Both the position numbers and the translations under genes were made by a program. Shown one piece after another: positions 1 to 12,184 of a stretch of 64,000 bases of DNA (the first letter of the stretch is position 1; each line of letters starts with the position of its first letter). Origin of the DNA: Bilabrum cf. latius (taxonomy: Eukaryota; Bigyra: Bicosoecida; Bigyra; Bicosoecida); NCBI GenBank assembly GCA_965178125.1, contig OZ237735.1:1984001-2048000 (forward strand), in the 5' to 3' direction. Under the pieces are notes generated by a model, which was not told the origin of the DNA, made no database searches, and saw nothing but the letters and a program-made list of their open reading frames with translations.

Positions 1-947
1 TGCAGATTGCAGACACTTCAAGCCCAGAAACCCAGGTTCTGATCTTGTCACCCACTCGCGAGCTGGCCGAGCAGACACAGAGGGTCATCTGCACGCTGGG
101 TGACTTTATGAGCGTGCGATGCCACGCCTGTATCGGTGGAAAGAGCGTGGGAGAAGACATCAAGAGGCTGGAGGCCGGCGTGCACATCGTCTCGGGCACT
201 CCGGGCAGGGTGTTCGACATGATCCGGAGGAGGCACCTATCGACCTCGAAGCTGAAGCTATTCGTCATCGACGAGGCGGACGAGATGCTAGGCTCGGGCT
301 TCAAGGAGCAGATCTACGACGTGTACCGCTTCCTGCCATCTGGGTGCCAGATCGTGCTCGCCAGCGCGACGCTGCCCAAGGAGGTGCTCGCCATGACGGA
401 CAGCTTCATGACTAGGCCCGTGCAGGTGCTGGTGAAGAGAGACGAGCTGACCCTGGACGGTATCAAGCAGTTTTTCGTCGCTGTTGAGAAGGAGGAGTGG
501 AAGTTCGACACGCTGACCGACCTATACGATACGCTCACCATCACGCAGGCCGTCGTCTTCTGCAACACGAGGAAGAAGGTGGACTGGCTCAAGGCGAAAC
601 TGAAGGAAAACAACTTCACCGTGTCTGCCATGCACGGAGACATGAAGCAGTCCGAGCGGGAGGAAGTGATGAGCGAGTTCAGGGCGGGTGCCACCCGTGT
701 GCTGATCGCGACGGACGTCTGGGGGCGGGGCATCGACGTGCAGCAGGTGTCGCTCGTGATCAACTACGACCTTCCCTCTTCCAGGGAGCTGTACATCCAC
801 AGAATCGGTCGATCCGGGAGGTGGGGCCGGAAGGGCGTTGCGATCAACTTCGTCAAGTCCGACGAGCTGCGAGCGCTGCGAGACATCGAACAGTTCTACG
901 CGACGCAGATCGACGAGATGCCCATGAATGTTGGCGAGCTGATATAA
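1..947 (+). CDS. eIF4A3: eIF4A-III-like DEAD-box RNA helicase (5' end outside window)
   Basis: The frame is open from base 3 and ends at TAA (945-947). It encodes the last ~314 residues of an eIF4A-III-type ATP-dependent RNA helicase, the nuclear exon-junction-complex subunit. Visible in order: motif Ia [23 protein letters not shown], the DEAD box (VIDEADEML), motif III SATLP, then the second RecA domain with [15 protein letters not shown] and [13 protein letters not shown]. The C-terminus [14 protein letters not shown] is the eIF4A-III signature rather than eIF4A-I. The Walker A half lies upstream of the window. It has no in-frame TAG, unlike most neighbours, which is one reason TAA can be taken as a true stop. 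The segment [14 protein letters not shown] is useful for aligning the two divergent paralogues near 54-58 kb. Confidence 0.95.
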   Translation, partial: QIADTSSPETQVLILSPTRELAEQTQRVICTLGDFMSVRCHACIGGKSVGEDIKRLEAGVHIVSGTPGRVFDMIRRRHLSTSKLKLFVIDEADEMLGSGFKEQIYDVYRFLPSGCQIVLASATLPKEVLAMTDSFMTRPVQVLVKRDELTLDGIKQFFVAVEKEEWKFDTLTDLYDTLTITQAVVFCNTRKKVDWLKAKLKENNFTVSAMHGDMKQSEREEVMSEFRAGATRVLIATDVWGRGIDVQQVSLVINYDLPSSRELYIHRIGRSGRWGRKGVAINFVKSDELRALRDIEQFYATQIDEMPMNVGELI

Positions 948-1098
948 ATACCTTGAACTGTTCGTGTCCGATATTTCTGCCATCTTTGGAAGCTCTGTCT
1001 GCTTCGGACTGATGACGGCCACAAATTCCGGTCCTGCGAAATTGCAGAACACGGGATCGCCTCGAGACTCTCAGTGCGTCCGGCGACACCGGGACGAA

Positions 1099-4000
1099 AT
1101 GTCGGAGAACCAGCATTATGGCGCGAGCATTGGCACAGCCATTGCAGGCGCAGCCGCTGGATTTGGCGTTGGAGCAGCTTGCGGGTACATGTTCAGGAGC
1201 GTGAGGCTTGTCCTGTCCGTTTCCCACTCTAAGCCATTCCATTGCCCGCAGCCCGACCGAATAAAAATGATTCGTTGCATGTCTCCCGAGGTTAATTCCA
1301 CTGAATACTTTTTGCGCGAATTAATCAAACCCTTTGGATAGTGTCGGTTCACACACAAGCGTTGATGGATCCCCATTCGCGTCTACGCAGTCTGGAGGCG
1401 AAATTGACAAGGGCATACCGTCGAGCATAGTAGAAACAAAGGGAGTTTCAGAGGCCGTTGCCCTCCGCAGGGCGGCCGAGCTGGACCTACTGTCGTCGGC
1501 GTATGAACTGCTGGCCCTGGCTACAAAAGAAAGCGGCTCCCTCTCTGCCCAAGTCTATGTCGTAGATCAGCCTACCGGACTCATTTTCCGTGGCTATGGT
1601 GTGACAGACAAGGGATATCCTCTGCTGTCGAGCAGGGAAGAAGACACGGAGCCGTTCAGCGTTGAGTGCGACGGCTCCAGCCTGGTCGGACACAGCGCGA
1701 CGATGGGCACAACAGTAGTGGCTGAATCATCCGATCGTCGCTCTGACGCTGATATGCCGAGCTCCAGGAGCCAAGCCAAGGCTGCTGGATCGGCGGACGC
1801 GGGCGAATCGATGGAACGCATCACGAAACCGCCTGGCGGCTACGTTGCTTGCGTACCTCTGACCGGCTACCACGAGAACGTCAGTTCCATCTAGGTGGCA
1901 TCCGCAAGCTACGGTGGCCCTGCATCTCCCAGCATGTCCGGTCTTGGAAGCAGGGCCGGCATCATCGCGATTCTCCGGGTGACGTTCGCGATGATGCCGA
2001 GCACGGAGCAGCTGCGAGCGTTGGAAGCAGTGGCAGCGGAAGCGGGGCCCCTGCTGTCCAAGCAAAGGGACGTGAAGGAGGCGGAGCAGGCACAGGCCCG
2101 GCTCGCCCTTGTGCTCCAGATGATGAGGAAAGTGGCCGCAGCCGCCAGCCACACCGCCGTGGTGGAGACGATCGTGCAGGCGGCCTACCAGCTCCTGGCG
2201 CCCCAAAGGGTCACGGTCTTCCAGGTGGACCACGCGCGCCGCAAGCTGATCATTTCTCGCTCCGAGGACGTGAATGGGGCTGAGATCTCCATGGACAGGG
2301 GCATCGCAGGCAGCGTCGCCACTACGGGCCAGGTTGCTCGGGTGCCCGACGCATACCAAGACTCTCGATTCAACAACAAGGTCGACCTGCAGAGCGGGTT
2401 TAGAACCAGGTCCGTCCTGTGCGTGCCTGTCCGGAACAACCGCGGCGTGGTCGTTGCCGTGATCCAGGTGATCAACAGGCGCGAGTTCGGAGGGTAGCTC
2501 GGGAGGGAGCTCGTGCCGGGCCTGTCGCGGGCGAAGCTTCAGAGTGATTATGAGGACGAGGACGAGGACGGGCTGCTGACCTTCACCCCCGTGCGCAAGG
2601 TGTCCCATACCGTAAACAGCATGATCGAGGAGGAGGAGGAAGACGAAGACGCGGGCGCGGATGACGAGGAGGAGGACGACGGCGACTCCGCGCACTCTGC
2701 GACGAGGCCCGACACGGCGAGGAGCGCGCGGGGCACCAGCGCGAGAGGCTTCGAACCGCCAGCGGCGAGGCGCTAGAATTCGGGCGACGCGGAAGGGGAG
2801 AAGGATTCTGTGGTTCCGCACGGGGGTTGGGCGTTCACGGCGGCAGACGAGGTCGTGATCCAGGCCCTGGCGTCCCAGGCGGGCATGGAGCTCGACAAGG
2901 CGGCGGCCATGGAGGAGATGCAGCGCGCGCAGGACGCCACCACGGCCATGCACGAGATCGTGCAGGCCACTGTGCTGGAGCCGAGCGTCCGTGGCTTCAT
3001 CCACCGCGTCATGGTGGCGACCTACCGCCTGCTCCGCTGCGAGAGGGTGACCTTGTTCCTGGTGGATGCTGCCAGGGAGGAGCTGGTGCTGGCCTACAGC
3101 AACGACGCCAAGGGCATCCGCATTCCGATGAGGAGCGGGCTGGCCGGGCACGCTGCCATGACGGGCAAGGTAGTCAATGTGGAGGACGCCTACCGCGACC
3201 AGCGCTTCGACCGATCGGTGGACAGAGCCACCGGTTTCAGGACGAGGTCGGTGCTCTGCATTCCCGTGCAGCTGCCAGCCACCGTCGCGACCGCCTCGGG
3301 CTCGGACACTCACGAGGACATCCAGGTGGGCGGGTTTTCATCTCGCGAGGGACTGCCCATCGCGGTGCTGCAGGCCATCAACAAGGACGACAGGCGGCCC
3401 TTCGACAAGCTGGACGAGGACGCCATGAGGGTCTTCTCCCTCCAAGTCGCCCTCGCGCTCAAGCGAAGGACGGTGGAGGCCGCTATGCTGACGATGCTGG
3501 CAGTCAAGCAGGACGAGCCATCGAGCCGGTTGACCGGCGAAGAGAAGGATGATGGCGAGGACTGCGGCGCTGCCTCAGGCGCAGGAGGCTCTTCTAAGGG
3601 AAAGAAGCAGAAGCGCGTGACCCTCAAGATAGACGTGGCCAAGGCCCAGGCGAGCCCTGGATCGTCCATGGGTGGAGCACCAACCCCCGTCGGTCTAAAG
3701 ACTCCGGCAGGTGGCACAGCGTCACCTGGGATGCTCATCTCCTAGATGGACCAGCACGAGCGCAAGACCGCGCTGAGTCTGCTGAGCATGTATTCGGACG
3801 AGCGACGCAAGCAGGAGCTGCATAGCTAGGCGATTTTCAGCGGCGTGATGGGCGCGGTGAAGGCCGCCCGTCTCATGAGGACGCCCTCGTGGACCAAATC
3901 GGTGGACCTGCAGGCCAAGGGCATGGACACTACCGACGAGCTGCTGCAGTGGGATTGGGACGTGTTTGAGGCGTACCAGCGTCCCGACGGAGAGAACGTG

Positions 4001-5398
4001 CTGAAGCAGTCGGTGGCGCGCATGTTCAGCCGCTTCAACGTCATGTCCATGTTCAAGGTGGACGAGACCAGGCTACGGAGGTTCGTAGACAGCATCCGAG
4101 ACACGTACCGCAACAACCCTTTTCACAACTGGCACCACGCCATCGCGGTGCTGCAAGCCAATTTCGTGATCTTATGCAGAACGCCCGCGCGCAACAGCCT
4201 CATGCACTCGGACGTGTTCGGCCTGCTCGTTGCGGCCCTGTGTCACGACGCGGACCACCCGGGACACACGAACGATTTCGAGTGCAACACTGGCGGTGAG
4301 CTCGCTATCACGTACAGTGACATCGCGCCGCTGGAGCATCACCACTCCGCTGTGACTGCGAGGATCCTGCGCCGCCCCGAGAGCAACATTATGTCGAGCC
4401 TTGAGCCCGAGGTGTTCCGCAGCACCAGGAAGCTCATGTGCCGGGCCATCCTCTCAACGGACATGTCGCAGCACTTCACCCAGGTGCAGCAGCTGGGCAA
4501 GCGAGCCGCAGACATGGCTCAGAAGTACGCTGCTGTGTCCTTGTCGGCGGAGGGGAGCCCTCGCGCCGATGCCTCCCCGAGTGCAGGGGTGGCGGCCTCG
4601 TCCGACGACGGCCCTCCAAAGCTGACAAAGAGGAGTTCTACCAGCGAGGTGAGCTCGCTTGCCGCTCCATCTCCAGCGAGGGCGACTTCGGATGGATCAG
4701 GCACCAGGTCACCGCGGTACGAGCAAGAGCACACTGTCACGCGGGGCCCCAAGAAACCTGACGCAGTCTCGTACACGATCCGCTCTCGCTCTGCCTCAAT
4801 GGCCAACGTGCTGGCTGCTGTGCCCGGCGCGATTAAGCAGAGCAAGAGCAGCCGGCATTCGGTACATATTCCGAAGCTAGACGCGTTTGACCGCACGAGC
4901 GAGGACGACAGGCTCGAGCTGGCCGGCATCGTGGTACACCTGGGTGACCTGTCCGGGCAGCTGTACCCCAAGCATCTCGCGGTGCGGTGGGGTAACATGG
5001 TGTCTCAGGAGTTCAGAGCTCAGGTGGAGAAGGAGCAGGAGCTTGGTCTCGCTTCGAGTCCCGTGATGCAGGGGCTGGAGTCGGAGGCTGGCGTGTACAA
5101 GAGCCAGTGTGGCTTCATCCAGTTTGTGCTCATGCCTTTGTGGCAGAATGCTTAGGAGCTTCTGCCAGGACTCAAGGACCCCGTCCAGCAGCTCAAGGCC
5201 AACCTAATGTTCTACCAAGCAGAGGTAAAGAGGCTGGAGGAGGCCGGTGCTGCCAGTCGCCCAGCGCAGTTCATCCCGGCGACGGCTCCGTACGATGTGG
5301 CAAGCCCTGCTGCACAGCTGCGGGAGAGGTCAAATGGATCTGCGTCCAGTGGGAAGTCGTCTGCCAGTGGCGCACGACGTGACGGTGATGATGATTGA
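1099..5398 (+). CDS. GAF-domain cyclic nucleotide phosphodiesterase, 2 exons (1099..1200, 1391..5398)
   Basis: Class I 3',5'-cyclic nucleotide phosphodiesterase, about 1,369 residues with six TAGs read as sense (1892, 2495, 2774, 3743, 3827, 5153); stop TGA. Two clear GAF domains (about 2110-2480 and 2900-3480, each with RTRSVLC[VI]PV) follow a degenerate N-terminal GAF-like region. The HD-type catalytic domain (about 3950-5260) has HNWHHA, the metal-binding signature HDADHPGHTN, LEHHHSA, ILSTDMSQHF, GDLSGQ and the purine-clamp region SQCGFIQFVL. A Ser-rich acidic insertion (about 4530-4880) splits the catalytic domain. It probably hydrolyses cAMP or cGMP, with the GAFs as nucleotide sensors. 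The first exon is inferred: ATG at 1099 opens a Gly/Ala-rich hydrophobic segment, and GTGAGG donor (1201) joins CGCAG acceptor (1390) in phase 0. The domain call is firm; exon 1 is moderately sure. Confidence 0.88.
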
Positions 5399-5686
5399 TT
5401 AGCCGTTTAAAACCGTTGTACAAGCTAGAGCCATGCCCTGTGCCGTTTGTGGCATCTGCTGTCCAACTTGAGCGTGCTTGCAGCTGCACGCAAATCCTTG
5501 GATGTGGCGACCACCTCTGCATCGAAGATGAAGATCATGCGATGCGGCCAGCGCAAAAACCGCGGGTTTATTTCCCATCCGCTGTCGTCGATTCCTCCCA
5601 TTATTTTTGCTATTCCTGCGAACCAATAGAACTGATTGTGTCTATCCAAGTGCTTGAGCGTCTCAGTTGCCGCGTGACCACTGGCA

Positions 5687-8600
5687 ATGAGGAGCTCCAC
5701 AGCGCTGGCGTGCGCGCTTGTCGCAGTCGCCCATGCGGTGGAGTTTACAGGGGTATTCTTCTCAAGGTTGCATGAACCGAGCACCAACGATTCTTCTGTT
5801 TCGGCAGGAACTGGTTATAGATGTTGGGCGTCTGGAGGTCCCGTGGAAATGAAGCTCGATTTGCTGCTGGACACTTCCTCTGGAGTGCTAGCAGTCAGCG
5901 GGGAGGATGGGACTCCCCTCCTCCCACCCGTGCAGGATTTCAAGGTTCGTGGGTGGCGGGGATTATATTCGACCACAAACTAGCCGTTCAATTTCTATGA
6001 GTGGAACCTGACGAGCGATATGCCGTTCGGTAAGAGCCCGTCCAAGATGGCTGCCTTCGAAGCAGCTCAGCCCACAGCCACTCTCCGGGATGCGATGCTA
6101 GCGGCTCAGGACAGCGAAATGGTTGGTCAATCGGATGGTATCACACGAACTGGCGCTGGCTGCTTCCAAATCATGTTCCCGATCGATTTATACGGCCACA
6201 AAATATACCGGCTTCGCGAGTTCGCCGCAGCTGGTCCTGCCGCCTTGAAGGCGTCCCCGGCCGGCGAAGGACTCGTCGAGGCTTCCTATTAGTGCGACGA
6301 CTCTGAAATTATCAACAGGGGGGCGCAGCATTCCCCCGACTGCGACAGCACTTTCGCATCCCAGCGCCCGGCCCAGGTGCAAAGCATGGGCACCCTGGTC
6401 GAGCAGCGGCTCGGGTGGCAGCCAGACCCCTGGCCCGTGTGCAGCCTGCCTTCGCCTGGGGCAGATCTTGCTGCGGTCGTTGCCATAGCGGCAGGTCAGC
6501 TGGGCGTGAACGAGACGCTCGCACAGGCGCTGGCTGACGAGGGCTGTCTGTCGACGAGAACCAGGACAGTGCGTTGCGCAGACTCCATCGGCCGCGACGT
6601 CGGAAATCTCACCGCTTGTTCCCTGGAGAACAGGGAGGCAGTGCTAGCCTTGGATGCCCTCCGCGGGACTGGCCCGATGCCCTTGCAGTAGCAGGCATGC
6701 GTGCCCCCAGCGGAGCAGTGCATCCGCAGGTGGCGGGTGCTGGCGGGGGCCACGGCGGGTGCCTCTGGGGAACAGCTGGCCGAAGGTGCCGACGCCACGG
6801 CGCTCCTGTCGTAGTCCACCACCGGTGCCACTTACTCGCAGAAGTAGGAAGCGGTTCCCGCGCCCGTTCGGACCCTTCGCGATGACCCGCTCGCGTCTGG
6901 TGTGGTGCTGCCGTGGGAGGTGCTGCCCGGCGGTGCGCCAGTTATGGCCGCCACTAACACCTCAGACGGCATGTTAATCCCTGCAGCGCATCACGAGTGG
7001 AAGGTGCTGATCGGCACAAGGAAGTACATGCTTTCTTCTAGCACGTCGGCTTGCCTGAACGATGAGTTCCTGCTTGCACCGGCGAGGGTGAGGTTCGAGG
7101 AACCCGCCGTCGGACTGGAGGCAGCGCCCAATGGAACCAGCGCGGGCGGTGGCGCAGCGGCGTATCAAGAGGAGCCAGATCACAACATCAGCATGCCGCT
7201 GGCCCCGCTCATGGACCTCGAGGTGCTCAACAAGGGAGCTACGTACAGGATGACCGGCTTGGAGCTGACCGCTGCGGACCCGCCCACGCACGGCTTCCGC
7301 CGAGCCATCACCGGATTCCAAATGGGAGTCGGGGAGCAAGCCGCTTCTGGAGCCAATGCCACGGGACATGGTCCTGCGCAGCCCGTCACCGTCATCAGCC
7401 TCGCAACAACCGCGCACTCAGGCCGAACGCACGCTGGCAACCCCGAGGAGGGTCCATCGTCGTTTGGCGTGCGCTGGGTACGGCGGTCCCAGCCGCTGCC
7501 AGGGTCGTCGGTCGCTTCCTCCGATGTGCTGAACCCCTCCGATGCGGGTGCTGCTGCTGCGGGAGTTGAGTCGCCACTGGATGCCCTGGATGGCGGGCAT
7601 CACTCGGCATGGCTGTCCTTCAGCGTGGAGGCCGATGGAGCCAAGGCGGCCCTGCAGAACCGCGGCGACGAGGAGCCCGTGTGCGATCCTTAGAATCTGC
7701 CGGGGGCGGAATACTCTACCTTCGTGGGAGTTGCCACGGCAGGACCCACCCGGCTGCTGTCGCAGTCTCAGCGGCAATGTGCCTTTGTCACGACCAACGA
7801 GGGCGTGCTTCGAAACCGCTGCCTGATGGTGACGCCGCCGGAGCGTTGCGTGAACGCTATTGATGAGGACGTCGCCGAGCTCTTCTGCCTTCCCGAGAAG
7901 CCCACCGGCGGCTCGGAGCTCGAGTGCGGCAACTGCACTGAGTGGGAGGTGCTCGACTGGTCCCAGTGCTCCGTCAACTGCGGGGGCGGGTCCCAGAGCA
8001 GGCCCGTGCGCTGCAGGGACCCTCGTTCAAACGAAACGCTCTCGGACGACGCCTGCCTGCTCACAGGCCAGGGCCCGCGACCGGCATCAACCAGGAGCTG
8101 CAACGTAATCCCGTGCATGCCCGACGGCTCCAATGCATACCCTGCTCCCACGGCGCTTGAATTCTTCCTGAACGGCACCTGGTCGGCATGCAGCGCACCT
8201 TGCAACGGCGTGGGGCAACGCACACGCAGCGTGTACTGCAGGGAACGGACGGGCGCCCGCCGCGGGCCCTTGCACGACGGCATCTGTGAGATGGTGGCGA
8301 ATCTGACCAAGCCCGCGACCCTCGAGGCTTGCGTCGGACCGGAGTGCGGCACGTTCGTCGCAGAGGCCTGGGGCGAGTGCAACGTGAATTGCGGCCCTGG
8401 AGCACAGACGAGGTCGGTTCTGTGCCGCGGCACGACCACCAACACGGCGCTGAACCCAACCGTGAGCTGTGCCGGCCAGACCATGCCGTAGACTTCTCGG
8501 CCGTGCCAGCGGTGCGACTGCATTCCAGACACGCCCAATGGCTTCCATATGGAGAGATGGCTTCCGCCCACGCAGCAGTATCTGCACGGTATTTCGGCCA

Positions 8601-9121
8601 CGCCGCACGCCGCTTCCATGCTGGGCACCAACACCGACGAACAGCTGGATGCGATGCACCTCGATCAGCTGAGGCTAGGCGACGGTGTGCCCGAGGCACT
8701 CGTCACACTTGCCATGGCTGATGCGGCCTGCCCTGCCACTGGCAGTGGCAGTGGCGGCATCGGGTGGCAGCTTCTCACGATCAGCGAGTGGAGCTGCCTG
8801 GAGCGGTCGGCTCAGCTGCGGCTCTGCGACGAGCTGCACCAGCTGGCGGGCGGTAAGCGTCTGCCAGTGGCCTTCCGAGCCCAAGGGGTCGAGCTTGACA
8901 GGCTGACCGCGCCAGCCTGGCTGCCGCAGAGCTTTAACGAGTCTGAAGCAGTGGGCGATGCGACGGCTCGGGAGCTGCAGCGTCCTGACGCCTTCAGGCG
9001 TAAGCTCCTCGGCGGGTGCCCCTTCACAGAGGCGGGCGTGTCCGGCCTTGAGGCAGGCCCATACGACGCATTCGTCAACCCGGCAAGGCAGGCTGCGCTC
9101 GCTGTTTGCCGTGCAGTGTGA
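5687..9121 (+). CDS. Secreted thrombospondin type-1 repeat protein
   Basis: A 1,144-residue protein that starts with a convincing signal peptide (MRSSTALACALVAVAHAVE) and ends at TGA. Seven in-frame TAGs are read as sense (5981, 6290, 6689, 6812, 6845, 7691, 8489); apart from these the frame is unbroken. Three thrombospondin type-1 repeats lie at about 7930-8122, 8167-8350 and 8360-8530, with the patterns WSQCSVNCGGGSQSRPVRC, WSACSAPCNGVGQRTRSVYC and WGECNVNCGPGAQTRSVLC and their closing Cys pairs. The third repeat crosses a TAG (MP-TAG-TSRPC) and still completes its Cys pattern. Flanking Cys-rich regions (6377-6700, 8700-9100) look like degenerate relatives. Several N-glycosylation sequons fit extracellular export. 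No membrane anchor is seen. Likely an adhesive cell-surface or secreted protein; the ligand is unknown. Confidence 0.87.
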
Positions 9122-9289
9122 CTAACGCGCTGTCCGGTGGCGAGCAGAGGGGGGCAGTGCCATGTTCCGTTCCTTTTTTGCGTATTTGTGGAATCTACAC
9201 CAGCAAGCTAGAAAAACCAGTTGTGTCGTTCGATCAGTCACGCGGCGCATCCGCAAGGAGCACACTCGCTTCGCTGCAGCCATCGCATC

Positions 9290-11978
9290 TCAGAAGTCAT
9301 CGAATGGGTTGGCCCCTCCACCAGCACCCCCGCCCTGCTGCCCGCTCTGGGCACGCCCTTGTCTGCCAATACCCGTGTACGAAGGTGGCGCCCCGCTCAC
9401 CCCGCCTCCCGTCCCATGAGCACCCCCTAGTGGGGGGAGCCCCCCGGCAGACATGACCCCGGGGGGTGCGCCGATCCCGGGGGGCGCACCCAGCGGCGGC
9501 AGGACACCGCCAGGCATGCTCTGGAAACTACCTGCGGGACCCGTGGGATACCCACCAACCGAATGGCCCATTCCAACGGGCACACCGCCAAAGCCAGGCA
9601 TCCCAGCAGATGCACGCCCCATCGGGGCCGGGGCTGGAGCCGGGGCCGGGGCCGGGGCTGACAGGACAGCAAACGGGTCATCATCGTCACCAGCAGTGGC
9701 CCCAACTGCTGCCGTACTCGACGCCAGCATGGGCGCGGCTGGGGCTGGGGCCGGAGCCGGAGCTGGGGCGGGTGCAGCCGTCGGCTCAGCAAACGGGTCA
9801 TCGTCATCGGTCTGCCCACCCCCAGCTGCATCGGCAGAGCCGCCTCCAAATTCAGCAAAGGGGTCGCTGTCCTCTCTGCTGGTGGCAGGCACGCTTGTCT
9901 GGCCAGCAGCGGCTGGGGCCTCGTCAGCGAACGGGTCATCGGATGCCTAGCGAGCCGGTGCAGAGGGTGCCACGGCGGCGCCATCGTCATCAGCAAACGG
10001 ATCTGATGACTCACGGGTTACTACCGCTGGGGCAGCCGCCCCACTCCCCCCATCTGCGTCTGCAAATGGATCGTCGTCGTCATGGTGAGCAGCAGCTGGC
10101 CTAACCGTGCCACTCCCAAAGCCAGGCTGCTGCTTGGATCCCGATACCGATCCTGGATTCGAATCCACAGCGAACGGATCTTCTGGATCGCCACCACCCA
10201 CAGTCGGGTCCGTGGCAGCCAGGCCCAGCCCGCCCGAAAGCGCCGATCCGCCACGGGACCGCCTGCTGCCAGCGCGAGACCTTGGTGGCTCGATCCCCAG
10301 GCCGAATCCAGCGACCGGTGCAGGTGCAGGGGCCGGTGCGGGCGAGGCAGCAAGCCTCTGCTTCCTGCTCGGGCCAGAGCTGGGTTCCAACGCGAACGGG
10401 TCCTCGTCCTCGTCGGCACCTGCAGCGGCAGCCTGCCCAGGCGGGGAGCTGTCCACACCGAGCCCATCAAAGTCGGCCGAGTCATCCAGCCCGTTGCTGA
10501 CGCCGTGATGCAGCCCAGAAGCCATGCCAGGTCCCTCTTTCTTGTCCGACTTCCGGGATGCAGCGCCCGGAGGCTGCTCCTTCTTGCGTCCAAAGTGGTG
10601 CGACTAGCCACCGGCCGTCAGCGCTGCCCCGAATAGATCCTCTTCGTTGTCATCGTCGTCACCACCCGCCCCCAATCCTGCACCTCTCCCGCTCCGCGCG
10701 TGCTTCAGCCCGCCGGACGTGCCGTGCCCCGGCTCTGACGCGCTCCTTGCAGCGGACGGGCCCTTCTTCCTCCCAGCCATGATGTCGTCGTGCAGCCTGA
10801 CCGCCGAGTTGATCTCGTCGTTCAGCATGATGAGCGCACCAACGCTGGAGGGGTCCACGGCCATGGCCGTCTGCACCTCCTCCATCACGCGATTCCCGGC
10901 TTGCCTCAGCTGCGCCACGAGGTCGACGACGACGTCGTTACTCCGCAGTGAGGCGGCATCTGGCGTCTCGTCGAGCATTTCCTTGGTCATCCTGGCCATG
11001 TTGGCCAGCTCCGCGTTCTCTCCGTGCAGTTCCCCAGAGAGAGCTGTGCTGGAGCTTCCCCGTCCCCTCGGCTGTGCCGGCCCGCGCCCTCCCGCGGATG
11101 CAGGGCTCCGACCACGTGCCGCACCACCTGCGGCTGGGCGTGTCGGGGAGGAGCGGGGCGGCGGGGTGAAGATCGGGGGCCTCGACGTGTCCCCTGGAGC
11201 GTATGGGAACTTGAAACCTGCGGAAATACGAGCTTAATCAAGCAACGTGAGGGGCAAATGAGAACCGAAAGAATGCGACTGGGTAGTCAAGTCAGGCGTA
11301 ACGCTCCTGCTCGGGGCTCGTTGTTCGCTTCGGGCAGATACCTGCTCCACGACTCACCCTTAGACCGCAGCAAACCGTACAGATTCACAAATGGTCGAAG
11401 GTTGTACTGGTCCTGGACCCCCACGAACTCTTCTCCCCATGCCTGCACCAATTCGAGAGCCTTCCGGTACGTCCGAATCTCGGCCTAGCCTCTCGTTTTC
11501 TCGTACTTCTCCACTATCGATCGGATGCGATCCAAGAACTTAGAGTCCTATGCAAGAGATCGCAAGAATCTTGTGCCACAGTTCTTGCAAAACGATTCAG
11601 TGAGTACGAGGCCTAGGTAGGAGTGGTTCGGATCGGAATCCTGGACCCGCTTGCGCGTCAGGCGCACAACCTCTTGCAACCTGCGGCAGAACAAAGCAGA
11701 TACAATTTATTTGCGGTATGTGGCCGGTGCTGCTGCATTGTTCTTGACCCAGCGTCGAAAACTGTCACGTTTTGATGTAGCATGTCTTACTGTTGCGGGG
11801 TCCGCAAGGCGTTTACTTTCTCCCACATGCGAGCAATAAGGGCCCAATTCTCAGCGCCATGATCGTCGTTAGTTGCTTCGACGATATCGGTATCCAATCC
11901 GTCTGCGAACTAGCACTCAGAACAGAGCGACACGTCATGCTTCGAGCAATGGCGAACAATCCTCCAGGTTGCGAGCAT
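9290..11978 (-). CDS. TOM1-like VHS-GAT endosomal sorting adaptor, 3 exons
   Basis: Exons 11978..11791, 11680..11358 and 11217..9290 join in frame (813 codons, stop TGA). Introns of 110 and 140 bp have GTAAGA...GCCGCAG and GTGAGT...TCCGCAG ends. Exons 1-2 make a VHS domain: ENWALIARMWEKVNALRTP, then CKNCGTRF, then VQAWGEEF; the intron-3 junction rebuilds YGLLRSKGFKFPYAP and PPIFTPPP, the usual end of a TOM1-type VHS. The start of exon 3 carries a GAT helix bundle (EMLDETPDAASL...EINSAVRLHDD). The long tail is Pro/Ala/Asp-rich with repeated DPFA motifs and ends NPFDDF, as in clathrin/AP2-binding adaptors. It probably sorts ubiquitinated cargo at endosomes. At least four TAGs are sense (9948, 10604, 11485, 11548). 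The N-terminal ATG is tentative; an H/C-rich stretch precedes the VHS. Confidence 0.87.
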
Positions 11979-12184
11979 GATAGGCAGGCACAGAAAGATA
12001 GCTAACCGACTTCAACTCTTGCGGTCGTATCAAACCCAAATAGAGACATTTAGTCGCGCGTGCAAGGTAGTTGTCGGGGTTTCGCCGAGAATCGGGAGAA
12101 TGCAACACAGTGCAGTGCAATTGCGGAACCAAATGCGCGGCGCCAATCACAACACCCTTTCCCATTCCTTTCGCTATCGCTGGT

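Noticed and set aside
9600-9790. Gly/Ala/Pro repeat on the plus strand near 9.6 kb as a separate gene
   Set aside because: It is the antisense of the Pro/Ala-rich tail of the VHS-GAT protein, whose DPFA and NPF motifs are on the minus strand.
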